Shown: one piece after another, positions 38,673-46,019 of the stretch
Layout: every line of letters begins with the position of its first letter
Numbering within the stretch: the stretch's first letter is position 1
Origin: Nitrospirales bacterium LBB_01
Lineage (GTDB): Bacteria; Nitrospirota; Thermodesulfovibrionia; Thermodesulfovibrionales; Magnetobacteriaceae
NCBI GenBank assembly: GCA_004376055.2
Contig: CP049016.1
Coordinates: 1,240,001 to 1,304,000, forward strand
Reading direction: 5' to 3'
DNA: 64,000 bases
Notes under the pieces: generated by a model
What the model saw: the letters and a program-made list of their open reading frames with translations, nothing else
Databases searched by the model: none
What the model was told of the DNA's origin: nothing
Translations under genes and position numbers: made by a program

Positions 38673-38819
38673 CTTCTCTATCCGATATACCTTTCCTGTA
38701 CTTTAGCGAAACTCCCAAGCATGGCAGTATTGTAACGATTTTGGCGGGAGGTTGTCAAATTAAGGGGGATTGTCTGAACTGTGATTAATATCATTACAGG
38801 AATACTATGATTAAAGGAC

Positions 38820-38855
38820 AAAGAATTTTATCCGCAGATTGCGCAGATGAACGCA
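38820..38855. repeat. CGCAGAT-family repeat
   Basis: Forward unit TTTTATCCGCAGATTGCGCA then GATGAACGCA. The surrounding 38673-38920 gap holds nothing else recognised, though its right part resembles the 38080-38146 gap (a shared ATCATAGTCC.TCATTTAATC stretch), so both may belong to a longer repeat. Confidence 0.75.
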
Positions 38856-38920
38856 ATAATTCGTGTTAGTTATAGTGTGTATTCCCTAAGAAATCATAGT
38901 CCATCATTTAATCAGTGTAA

Positions 38921-39883
38921 TCATAGTTCAGATAATCTTTTAACAGTGCTCCACAGTGCGGACACAGTGTCCGCATGTTTACCGCACACATAAAAAGCTC
39001 TGCCGCCATCGGCAACCGTCCGTACAAGCATGGTTTTCCACGGCCGGAAATAGTACGGCGGGGAGTCTTTCGGCGCCTCTTTGGTAAAATCAGCCGGCAA
39101 TTGATGTAAATCGCACACAAGGGTTGTAAAATCGTTGATTCGTTCGCCGCTCTGATGCGCCCGGTTTCGCACCATACTGAGCGCCTTTAAAAACACCTCT
39201 GGAGCCATCACGGCACTCCCAAAATTCATTACTACCCCGCCCTCAAGAGCACTGACCACCTGCGTAAATCTCAAAAAATCCATATACGACAGCGCTCCTG
39301 CTGCCGCCCCGTCATAATTGGGAAACTCATTTATGATGTCATACCCAATCCCCACATGCACTGTGGCAGGAATATTTAGGCGATACGCCGCCGCATAGAG
39401 GCTTATATCCTTATGCGGAAAGTCTCCCTCATAAATTGCCTTCCCTATTGCCCCCCCATAACCGGAGGAATTGTTGTCTCTATACGCTGCATTGATTATA
39501 TCGTTTATATATCCAGTTTCTTTCCAAAGTCCAAATTCTCCGCATTTGATGTATTTGGCGACACTTTCCGTAGTGGCTCCTATCAGTGCAAATTCGTAAT
39601 CGTGAATGACACATGAGCCGTTTCCGGCAATGCACGTTATATAGCCCCGCTCCATTAAGTCTATGATGAAGCGCTGAACCCCTGAGCGGATTACATGCCC
39701 TCCCATCATAAGAATTACGGCGGCTCCGCGCTCCTTTGTGCTTATTATATGAGAGGCGGCCTCTGAAATAGCAGGAATAGGAGGGTTATCATTGGCGGTA
39801 AGAGGCAGTATGACGTCAATGTTCAAATCATGCACACGCTCCGAAAGCGCCTGAAGTTTTAGGTATTCTCTGTTAAAATACAT
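38921..39883 (-). CDS. Uncharacterised protein with deoxyhypusine-synthase-like NAD-binding features
   Basis: 320 residues, no membrane segment. Conserved-looking stretches are ILMMGGHVIRSGVQRFI, IAGNGSCVIHDYEFALIGAT, HVGIGYDIINEFPNYDGAA and YYFRPWKTMLVRTVADGG. The glycine- and histidine-rich pattern recalls the deoxyhypusine synthase-type NAD fold, but I cannot name the family. Proteins like this sit in heptose/sugar-nucleotide clusters, and RfaE2-, HddA- and HddC-like genes follow here. It is flanked on both sides by DUF4160/DUF2442 pairs. Confidence 0.6.
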   Translation of the reverse strand: MYFNREYLKLQALSERVHDLNIDVILPLTANDNPPIPAISEAASHIISTKERGAAVILMMGGHVIRSGVQRFIIDLMERGYITCIAGNGSCVIHDYEFALIGATTESVAKYIKCGEFGLWKETGYINDIINAAYRDNNSSGYGGAIGKAIYEGDFPHKDISLYAAAYRLNIPATVHVGIGYDIINEFPNYDGAAAGALSYMDFLRFTQVVSALEGGVVMNFGSAVMAPEVFLKALSMVRNRAHQSGERINDFTTLVCDLHQLPADFTKEAPKDSPPYYFRPWKTMLVRTVADGGRAFYVCGKHADTVSALWSTVKRLSEL

Positions 39884-39902
39884 TATAAGTGTCCTCCCTT
39901 GT

Positions 39903-39930
39903 CAAAAGATTTTATCCGCAGATTTATCTT
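39903..39930. repeat. CGCAGAT-family partial repeat
   Basis: A shortened forward unit (AAAAGATTTTATCCGCAGAT) at the 3' end of the second DUF2442 gene. A near copy (AAAAGATTTTATCTGCAGAT) is at 40469-40488. Confidence 0.65.
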
Positions 39931-40190
39931 TTCTTTGGATTTCGGGCAGGAACACCGTGCAGCATACCATCAACACTAATGTCCTCGTCAATATCCGGCC
40001 AATGAACACCCTGTCCGTCTCCAATAATTTCGTATCTATCCCGTTGTTGCTGCGTAGCCTCGGACAAACGCCAGGACCATGCAATGGGTACGCTTATTAT
40101 TCTACCATCGATAAGAAAAGCCATAATCTCGTCATCGATGATTTTGATGTCTTTAATGCGTGCCTCTAAAATATCAACTGCAATGCTCAT
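39924..40190 (-). CDS. DUF2442 protein (second copy)
   Basis: 88 residues with LIDGRIISVPIAWSWRL and GVHWPDIDEDISVDGML, the DUF2442 pattern. It overlaps the upstream DUF4160 gene by 17 bp. Compared with the copy at 38147 only the core motif is similar, so this is not a recent duplication. Confidence 0.85.
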   Translation of the reverse strand: MSIAVDILEARIKDIKIIDDEIMAFLIDGRIISVPIAWSWRLSEATQQQRDRYEIIGDGQGVHWPDIDEDISVDGMLHGVPARNPKKR

Positions 40191-40410
40191 CCCATGCCTC
40201 CTTTATGTTGTCGTGAGTTTCTTCTATAATTTTCTGTATTGAATTTAATTCCTTTGGCGAAAAACCAGAATTTCTACTGACAATAACAGGCTCTAACCAG
40301 AATTTACAAACCATATTTTCTCTCTGGACATGCACATGCTTTGGTTCATTACAGTCAAAACTGTAGAAAAAAAAGCGGTACTGCCCTTGTATGTTTTTAA
40401 TCGTTGGCAT
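40174..40410 (-). CDS. DUF4160 protein (second copy)
   Basis: 78 residues; YRFFFYSFDCNEPKHVHVQR and CKFWLEPV mark DUF4160. Paired with DUF2442 downstream. Position between two CGCAGAT repeats may reflect insertion of the pair at repeat-rich sites (inference). Confidence 0.86.
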   Translation of the reverse strand: MPTIKNIQGQYRFFFYSFDCNEPKHVHVQRENMVCKFWLEPVIVSRNSGFSPKELNSIQKIIEETHDNIKEAWDEHCS

Positions 40411-40466
40411 TATAGCATTTTACGATTTTATTGTAGCCAAGACTGTTAAAGAAAAACAAGAATAGC

Positions 40467-40491
40467 GAAAAGATTTTATCTGCAGATTTAT
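40467..40491. repeat. CGCAGAT-family partial repeat
   Basis: AGCGAAAAGATTTTATCTGC and following GATTTATC, a partial forward unit lying 18 bp left of the full unit that bounds the GxxExxY gene. Confidence 0.6.
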
Positions 40492-40506
40492 CATTAATAA
40501 AGTACC

Positions 40507-40908
40507 TTAAAAGATTTTATCCGCAGATTGCGCAGATGTTCGCAGATGAAGGACTAATCGTTTGAATTGTAGTTTGTCAGTGCCAAAATTTAACAATAAT
40601 GCTTTATTTAACCCAGTTGCTTTAAGATAATTGATTACCTGCGATTCTTCAACAGAGGATAATTTATTTAATGCTTTTAATTCTACAACAATATGTTCAA
40701 AACAAATAAAATCGGCTTTATATAAAACATTCAATTGTTTGTTTTTGTAGTAAACAGGTATTTCTTTTTCTCTTGAAAATATAATGTTACTATTTTTGAA
40801 TTCTATTTCTAATGCCTCCAAAAAACCGCCTCCAAGCTCTGAATGTACTCTCATCGCAGCACCTATAATGTTATAAGTATCCTCATCTCTTTCATCTGTA
40901 TCTCTCAT
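40507..40908 (-). CDS. GxxExxY family protein (PD-(D/E)XK-like)
   Basis: 133 residues. HSELGGGFLEALEIEF is the family's defining region, with the second half of the G-x-x-E-x-x-Y motif changed here to F. FICFEHIVVELKAL holds the E-x-K pattern expected of a PD-(D/E)XK nuclease-like core, and LKATGLNKALLLNFG is also typical. The last ~12 residues are translated from the flanking CGCAGAT repeat, which provides the stop. Both ends of the gene lie against inverted copies of this repeat. Function is unknown for the family. Confidence 0.85.
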   Translation of the reverse strand: MRDTDERDEDTYNIIGAAMRVHSELGGGFLEALEIEFKNSNIIFSREKEIPVYYKNKQLNVLYKADFICFEHIVVELKALNKLSSVEESQVINYLKATGLNKALLLNFGTDKLQFKRLVLHLRTSAQSADKIF

Positions 40909-40958
40909 TTTTATCTTTCATCTGCGGATATCTGCGTCATCTGCGGATAGAATCCTTT
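40509..40958. mobile_element. Candidate element: GxxExxY gene between 44-bp inverted CGCAGAT repeats
   Basis: Left arm 40509-40552 and right arm 40915-40958 match in inverted orientation at 37 of 44 positions. Each has three CGCAGAT-type cores at about 10-bp spacing. Between them is only the GxxExxY gene. The arms occur alone elsewhere in the window, and one gene-less doublet with the same arm orientation is at 10360-10433. Mobility is inferred; no target duplication could be defined. Confidence 0.55.
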
Positions 40959-40980
40959 CATCTTTATCTTTCATCTTTAT

Positions 40981-41006
40981 CTTTCATCTGCGGATAGAAT
41001 CCTTTA
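40981..41006. repeat. CGCAGAT-family partial repeat at a gene 3' end
   Basis: CTTTCATCTGCGGATAGAAT then CCTTT, an inverted partial unit. It supplies the last codons and the TGA of the RfaE2-like gene. Confidence 0.65.
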
Positions 41007-41505
41007 AATACGTATTAATCAGCTTAGTTGACGAAAAGACGATTTCCTCTTGAGTGAATCTGATTTCAGCGCCGATTTCTTTAACGACGTCAAATTCCCG
41101 CTGGATTTTGCCGGTGGGGTCAACGAGGTTTTCAAACTCCTGACCCTTGACGTAGATGTTGGGTCTAAGCAGTCTTAGAGTCTCCTCAGCAGTAGGCCAC
41201 TTGTTTATGGCGACAAAGTCAACACATGCAAGGGCCGCAATGCTTTCGGCTCTAAGGGTCTGATTAAAAACCGGTCTGCCCGGCCCCTTATCAATATAGA
41301 CATCTGGGCTGACTGTCACAACGAGGACGTCTCCCATTTTTTTAGCGGCCTGAAAGTGTTTTATGTGCCCGGGGTGCATCAAATCAAAACAACCGTGACA
41401 ATGCACAACCTTTTTACCTGCTGACTGTAGCTGCCTAAGTGTTTCAGCTAACTCATCAAGCGGTGTTATTTTGTCGTCCTCCCTTACGCCTGCCATATTT
41501 TCCAC
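40984..41505 (-). CDS. RfaE2/HldE-like adenylyl- or cytidylyltransferase
   Basis: 173 residues of the cytidylyltransferase fold. HGCFDLMHPGHIKHF near residue 37 contains the HxGH site and FSSTKLI is the C-terminal ISSTxxI-type motif. In heptose synthesis the RfaE2 half of HldE makes ADP-heptose; HddA- and HddC-like genes at 46-48 kb support a heptose-type pathway. The last residues (KDSIRR) come from a CGCAGAT repeat. It overlaps rfbF by 22 bp. Confidence 0.82.
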   Translation of the reverse strand: MENMAGVREDDKITPLDELAETLRQLQSAGKKVVHCHGCFDLMHPGHIKHFQAAKKMGDVLVVTVSPDVYIDKGPGRPVFNQTLRAESIAALACVDFVAINKWPTAEETLRLLRPNIYVKGQEFENLVDPTGKIQREFDVVKEIGAEIRFTQEEIVFSSTKLINTYLKDSIRR

Positions 41506-42272
41506 TTTGCAGCGCCTTCTTTCCAGAGTTTGTTTAAGTAATCCATGTCTCTCAGCGTATCCATACAGGCCCAGAACCCTCTGTGTTTATACACCATCAG
41601 CTGTCCGGTTCTTGCCAGTTCTTCAAACACCCCATATTCTAAATCGCAATCGTCACTGTCTGTCAGATAGTCAAAAATCTCACGGTTAAGCACAAAAAAC
41701 CCGCCGCTTATCCATCCCTTAGATGTCGGATTTTCAGGTTTTTCGGTAAACATGCCGACAGTGTTACCGCGCACCCTTAGTTCTCCAAATCGGGCAAACG
41801 GACTTACTCCGGTAACTGTGGCAAGTTTCCCGTGGCTCTTGTGGAAAGCCAATAGAGCGTTTATGTCAATATCTGCAACCCCATCGCCGTAGGTCAACAT
41901 GAATGTCTCTCCGTGTATGTAGCGTTGAACCCGTTTAAGCCTTGCTCCTTTCATAGCCTGATCGCCGGTGTCCACTAAAGTCACCTGCCAGCCGACCTCG
42001 TCATGGCACTTATGAACCTTTAGCGTATTGGGATGCCCCAGCGTTATAGTGACAGAGTTACTCATAAGTTCGTAGTTATAGAAGTAGTCTTTAATCATCT
42101 CGCCTCTGTAGCCCAGAGTGAGCACAAAATCATTGAACCCGTGATGGGCATATATTTTCATAATATGCCACAGAATCGGACGTTGTCCGATAACCACCAT
42201 AGGCTTAGGACGAAACTCCGTCTCCTCTTTGAGCCTTGTCCCCAGCCCTCCGCATAAAATCACTACCTGCAT
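41484..42272 (-). CDS. rfbF: Glucose-1-phosphate cytidylyltransferase
   Basis: 262 residues. ILCGGLGTRLKEETEFRPKP at residue 5 is the nucleotidyltransferase signature with the RfbF-type spacing; TYGDGVADIDI and ISGGFFVL are also family-like. The enzyme makes CDP-glucose, precursor of CDP-linked dideoxy sugars. No clear CDP-glucose 4,6-dehydratase is seen in the window; the SDR at 42807 looks more GDP-mannose-dehydratase-like. Starts with ATG and overlaps the RfaE2-like gene. Confidence 0.9.
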   Translation of the reverse strand: MQVVILCGGLGTRLKEETEFRPKPMVVIGQRPILWHIMKIYAHHGFNDFVLTLGYRGEMIKDYFYNYELMSNSVTITLGHPNTLKVHKCHDEVGWQVTLVDTGDQAMKGARLKRVQRYIHGETFMLTYGDGVADIDINALLAFHKSHGKLATVTGVSPFARFGELRVRGNTVGMFTEKPENPTSKGWISGGFFVLNREIFDYLTDSDDCDLEYGVFEELARTGQLMVYKHRGFWACMDTLRDMDYLNKLWKEGAAKWKIWQA

Positions 42273-42378
42273 AACGTACCCATAGTTAATATAATAAGCG
42301 GCAGGGGTTAAAAAATCAATGGCACCTTAAAACCACAGTATTTACATAGTATTTACATTTGAGTTAAAATAAGGTAAG

Positions 42379-42510
42379 TTGCCTATGCAGTTAGCTCCGC
42401 AAACAAAAAAATGGCTTCCTGCTTTCGCAGGAATGACAAGAAAAAAAGGAATGACAAAAAAAAGAAATAGCCCCCCTTTGTCATTCCCGCCTAAGAGCGG
42501 GAATCCAGTC
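42379..42510. repeat. REPIN-like repeat element
   Basis: Left end TTGCCTATGCAGTTAGCTCC as in the copies at 7435 and 52718; doublet 42412-42507. The right flank is lost: the CopG/BrnA-like gene begins about 25 bp later. The rest of the gap between rfbF and this gene holds nothing recognised. Confidence 0.78.
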
Positions 42511-42532
42511 CTTTTAAATGAGAGATTATATT

Positions 42533-42757
42533 ATGAAGAGCATTGATGATGATTTCCAACTGAAAGACGAATATGATTTTTCAAAAGGAACGAAGGGACG
42601 TTTCTATAAACCTAAAAAGGTTTCAACAACTATCCGGCTGGATGACGACATTCTGATGTTTTTTAAGAAGTCGGCAACTCTGCTAAAAATCCCCTATCAA
42701 ACGATGCTAAATGACGTGTTGAGAAAATACGTTACTTCTCACAAACCCCCATTGTAA
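42533..42757 (+). CDS. Orphan BrnA/CopG-like antitoxin
   Basis: 74 residues from the ATG at 42533 (an in-frame ATG 15 bp upstream is possible). KVSTTIRLDDDILMFFKK is a ribbon-helix-helix-like DNA-binding part near the middle, and IPYQTMLNDVLRKYV is the dimer helix, as in BrnA antitoxins. No BrnT toxin lies next to it; a REPIN-like element sits where it would be expected. Confidence 0.7.
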   Translation: MKSIDDDFQLKDEYDFSKGTKGRFYKPKKVSTTIRLDDDILMFFKKSATLLKIPYQTMLNDVLRKYVTSHKPPL

Positions 42758-42806
42758 GGGAGATTGTGTTTGTTTCTAACCACGGAAAGACGCTCAATAC
42801 AGGTTG

Positions 42807-43817
42807 TTATCTTGTCAGAAAATGTCTTTCTTTCTTAATGCGTCCGCGCCAGTACTTTAGTAAATCCGCCATGGTTTTTTCAAATGGGATTTCAGGGCGC
42901 CAGCCGGTGTGATTTGTAAATTTAGTGGTGTCGGGCACCTGAAGGTCGGCATCCAGCGGACGAAGGCGCACGGGGTCTGTCTCAACACGGATACCGTTCT
43001 TTGCCGTGGATATAGAGATAAGGTGTTTTAACATGTCACCCACCGAGCAGGAGAAATTCCCTCCAATGTTGTAATACTCTCCCGGTATTGGATTAACGGT
43101 TACCAGCATGTAGTATGCCCGCACGGCGTCTCTGACGTCAGCCCATGTGCGCAGGGAGTCAAGGTTACCGGTTTTAACCACAGGCGGGATCAGCCCCTCT
43201 TCTATCATTGCGATTTGCTTGGCAAACGTGGATTCGGCAAACACATCGCCTCGTCTTGGGCCTGTGTGAGTGAACATCCGTGTGACAAGGATTTTTTGAC
43301 CGTACGCTTCGGCATGAAATCGGCCGATTAAGTCTGTGCCCACCTTTGATATTGCATAGGGCGAGGAGGGATGAAAGGAGCATTCCTCATTTATGGGGAG
43401 TTTTTCTTTAGGCACTCTGCCAAAGACCTCCGAGGACGAACAGACATGAATAACGGGGTCAATGCCGTGAGCGCGTCTTAGTGCTTCAAGCAGCCTCTCG
43501 GTTCCTATTATGTTGGTGTCCAGAGTTTGCTCAGGAGAGGTAAAGCTTGTAGCCGGATAACTCTGGGCGGCAAGATGAAACACATAGTCGGGACGGCACT
43601 CCTCGATTGCATTCTGAAGCGATATGTAATCACAGAGGTCCCCAAAGACAAAAAACACACGGTCTTTTCTGTTAGCCCGGTCTATAAGATGTGAGACATT
43701 GTCCATAGGACTGCGCCAGCGGCACATTCCATAAATATCCCAATCGGTGTTTTGACAAAGATAGTCGGCCATGTGGGAGCCGACCATCCCAGTTATCCCT
43801 GTAATTAAGGCGCGCAT
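42807..43817 (-). CDS. GDP-mannose 4,6-dehydratase-like SDR
   Basis: About 336 residues from the ATG at 43817, which directly follows the upstream stop. The 24 codons further upstream overlap the Uma2 gene and are unlikely to be used. GITGMVGSH is the NAD-binding loop, SSSEVFG holds the catalytic Ser and SSPYAISK the YxxxK pair. GDP- or CDP-sugar dehydratases look alike; THTGPRRGDVFAES favours the GDP-mannose type. Confidence 0.82.
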   Translation of the reverse strand: MRALITGITGMVGSHMADYLCQNTDWDIYGMCRWRSPMDNVSHLIDRANRKDRVFFVFGDLCDYISLQNAIEECRPDYVFHLAAQSYPATSFTSPEQTLDTNIIGTERLLEALRRAHGIDPVIHVCSSSEVFGRVPKEKLPINEECSFHPSSPYAISKVGTDLIGRFHAEAYGQKILVTRMFTHTGPRRGDVFAESTFAKQIAMIEEGLIPPVVKTGNLDSLRTWADVRDAVRAYYMLVTVNPIPGEYYNIGGNFSCSVGDMLKHLISISTAKNGIRVETDPVRLRPLDADLQVPDTTKFTNHTGWRPEIPFEKTMADLLKYWRGRIKKERHFLTR

Positions 43818-43821
43818 GCGG

Positions 43822-44343
43822 TTACCCAAAAATATCCTTAATATCAACCTCAAGGCCTTCAATAACTTTTGATGCGACAACGCCTTCAAGCTCTGCGGAT
43901 GAGTGTTTTTTGTATTTATCGTTTTCTATTATAAAAATCTCTACGGTCAGAAGCTCAGGGATTACAATCCAATACTCCGGTACTTTGTACTTCTCATAGA
44001 TAGCCTTCTTTATTTCGGTGTCTTTTTCATACGTGCCCGGAGACACTATCTCACAGACCATATCAGGCACCCCACGTATCCAATCCTGAAAGATGGACAT
44101 GTTTTCATTTCGTATAAACAGTATATCGGGTTGGAGTCTGTTTTCACCCTCTTCAAATATAACGTCAAGAGGGGCAAGGTACACATTGCCCAGTGTTTTT
44201 TGTATGACGAATTTATCTAATTGTCTAAACACATTCCCCACTATGTTTTGATGTTTTCCAAATGGGCTTGGCCCCATAATCTCCTCCCCATTGATAATCT
44301 CAGTTAAGTCAAGGTCTCGTTCTATAGTTTGCATAAGTGCCAT
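43822..44343 (-). CDS. Uma2 family endonuclease-like protein (DUF820)
   Basis: 173 residues. LQPDILFI, VPDMVCEIVSPGTYEKD, KKAIYEKYKVPEYWIV are the usual Uma2 segments, with the acidic and lysine residues of the restriction-like fold. The family spreads widely in environmental genomes, often in many copies; its role is unknown. It lies 4 bp upstream of the SDR gene. Confidence 0.88.
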   Translation of the reverse strand: MALMQTIERDLDLTEIINGEEIMGPSPFGKHQNIVGNVFRQLDKFVIQKTLGNVYLAPLDVIFEEGENRLQPDILFIRNENMSIFQDWIRGVPDMVCEIVSPGTYEKDTEIKKAIYEKYKVPEYWIVIPELLTVEIFIIENDKYKKHSSAELEGVVASKVIEGLEVDIKDIFG

Positions 44344-44418
44344 AGGAGTATTTTACCACAGGCAGTTGCCAAGGAGCAATCCGCAGATGAGGGAATAGAA
44401 ACCACAGATGAACACAGA

Positions 44419-44460
44419 CAAGGAACTATCCGCAGATTGCGCAGATGTTCGCAGATAAAA
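44419..44460. repeat. CGCAGAT-family repeat
   Basis: Forward unit GAACTATCCGCAGATTGCGC then AGATGTTCGCAGATAAAA. A degenerate unit (AATCCGCAGATGAGG, then ACCACAGATGAACACAGAC) lies just to the left, 44378-44419. Confidence 0.75.
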
Positions 44461-44539
44461 TTTTTTAATTCCACTTGTTGAAATAAACACTCATTAAGTG
44501 CTATTGTTTTTACAAGAAAACCGTTGAGGAGGGTTAGAC

Positions 44540-44911
44540 ATGATGGCATTTTTAAATCACAGGCGAATTTGTAAAATTGCGTTATTGTGCTGCGTATTTT
44601 TGTTGATAGGCGGATATGCTTATAGTGAAACGATAACCGGAAAGGATTTTGACTCTTCAAAAATTCCAAACATACAAAAGGGCGTTACGACAGCGTCACA
44701 ACTGTTGGAATTGTTTGGAGAGCCTGTTAATAACCCAGCCAGGGGAGATATATCAAGTTGGCAATATAGTTTTAAGAAAATTGAAAACTGCAACGGGGTA
44801 AACACTGTACTTTCTAAAAAAGAGCTTTGGATTACTATTGTGGATAAAATTGCAGTTGATTATAAATACACTGAAGAGCCGAACAAAGCGGGTTGTCAAA
44901 AAAATAAGTAA
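44540..44911 (+). CDS. BamE/SmpA-like exported small protein
   Basis: 123 residues with an N-terminal signal-type hydrophobic segment (about residues 10-28, ending AYS). ITGKDFDSSKIPNIQKG, then LFGEP, is the pattern of the BamE-like fold. A Cys lies within the signal region, but a clear lipobox is not seen, so lipidation is uncertain. GAGGAGG precedes the ATG. Likely periplasmic or outer-membrane associated. Confidence 0.7.
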   Translation: MMAFLNHRRICKIALLCCVFLLIGGYAYSETITGKDFDSSKIPNIQKGVTTASQLLELFGEPVNNPARGDISSWQYSFKKIENCNGVNTVLSKKELWITIVDKIAVDYKYTEEPNKAGCQKNK

Positions 44912-44961
44912 TACTGAGTTGCTGTCAAAAAAATAATGAATGTAATGGTGGAGAAAAAGGA

Positions 44962-45068
44962 CTGGATCCCGCAACAAGTGCGGGATGACAAAGGGGTGGT
45001 TCCTTTTCTGTCATTCCTGCGAAGGCAGGAATCCATGTTTTTTATATCTTTGAACGCAACTCGGTATA
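44962..45068. repeat. REPIN-like repeat element (reverse orientation)
   Basis: Doublet 44962-45035, one arm altered to CCCGCAACAAGTGCGGG, then the flank ATATCTTTGAACGCAACTCG that is the reverse of the left end at 32076. Between the repeat and the PIN gene (45069-45159) nothing is recognised. Confidence 0.75.
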
Positions 45069-45159
45069 ATGCAACGGGAGCGCCCAATTACCCGATAGAG
45101 CACAACCTCAAAGCGTTACGCAGCAGTCAAGATGACTGCTCTAACGCAAGGCTCTACTG

Positions 45160-45585
45160 TCAAATCAAGGTCAAGCGATATAAAAACACCTCTGGTTTTA
45201 CAATCTCTATTCCATGAAAATTTTTTAAATCCAAAAGATGGTTGTCTCCGGAAATAATAAAATCTGCTCCTCCCTCCATAGCGCAAGCAAGGTATTTATT
45301 GTCTGAAGGGTCGTTTTTAATAATATCCAGTGGCGGTGAAGTATCCTTTGTAAATGTTGCAACAGCTGCAATCTCATTTAAGTCATCCATAGTATTTTGT
45401 CCGCGTTTATGAATTTTTTGCAGATGCGGATAAAGTAAAACCCTCTTTATCTCTTCTAAAATAGAGAGCGAAAGAACAAGCTCTATTTCTTGTACTCTTA
45501 TCAGGTCAATGATTTTAGCAGGATTGCCTTTAGCGGTTATCATAGCGCTAATGAAAATGTTGGCATCTAAAACAACTTTCAACAT
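45160..45585 (-). CDS. PIN-domain toxin (COG1569-type)
   Basis: 141 residues. LDANIFISAM, a central EEIKRVL region and DPSDNKYLACAMEGGADFII carry the acidic residues of PIN ribonucleases. The C-terminal GDNHLLDL is also typical. Preceded 8 bp upstream by a Phd/YefM-like antitoxin, so this is a toxin-antitoxin pair. Unlike the copy at 31924 it looks intact. Confidence 0.9.
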   Translation of the reverse strand: MLKVVLDANIFISAMITAKGNPAKIIDLIRVQEIELVLSLSILEEIKRVLLYPHLQKIHKRGQNTMDDLNEIAAVATFTKDTSPPLDIIKNDPSDNKYLACAMEGGADFIISGDNHLLDLKNFHGIEIVKPEVFLYRLTLI

Positions 45586-45593
45586 GGGTTGTG

Positions 45594-45890
45594 TTAAGCC
45601 GCGTTTATCTCTTCTTTTCTTACCGCCTTTATAGCCTCATCTACGGCAGTCTCTATCACATCAAGCGGTATGTCTTTTGTGGTCTCTCGTATCTCATCCA
45701 CCATTTTGAAAAACTTGTTTCTTGCCCGCTCCTTTTCCTGTCTCATCCACTCATACTTATCTATTGCTACTATGGCTACAAGCGGTTTTCCGGCACGCTC
45801 AATAATATAGTCGTCTTCTTTTAAAGACACCTCGTTCATAATCTGCCCAAATTGACGGCGGGCTGTCATTGCCGATATTTTTCTTAACAT
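45594..45890 (-). CDS. Phd/YefM-like antitoxin
   Basis: 98 residues. MTARRQFGQIMNEV and DYIIERAGKPLVAIVAIDKY are the DNA-binding half of Phd/YefM antitoxins; the C-terminal half would cover the toxin. GAAAGGAG precedes the ATG. Driven by the promoter at 45924-45952 and probably autoregulated. Confidence 0.9.
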   Translation of the reverse strand: MLRKISAMTARRQFGQIMNEVSLKEDDYIIERAGKPLVAIVAIDKYEWMRQEKERARNKFFKMVDEIRETTKDIPLDVIETAVDEAIKAVRKEEINAA

Positions 45891-45923
45891 TGTAATTACT
45901 CCTTTCTAAGGATTGATATAATT

Positions 45924-45952
45924 AGTATAATCTATATAATTGCTATTGTCAA
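45924..45952 (-). promoter_or_regulatory. Sigma-70-type promoter for the PIN/Phd operon
   Basis: On the minus strand TTGACA (45952-45947), a 17-bp spacer and TATACT (45929-45924): perfect -35 and five of six -10 positions, about 35 bp before the antitoxin ATG. Confidence 0.75.
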
Positions 45953-46019
45953 ACCATTCCACATGGCACACACACATATATTGACCAAAGCAGCCCCGAT
46001 ACTCTAAAATCAGAGTGTT

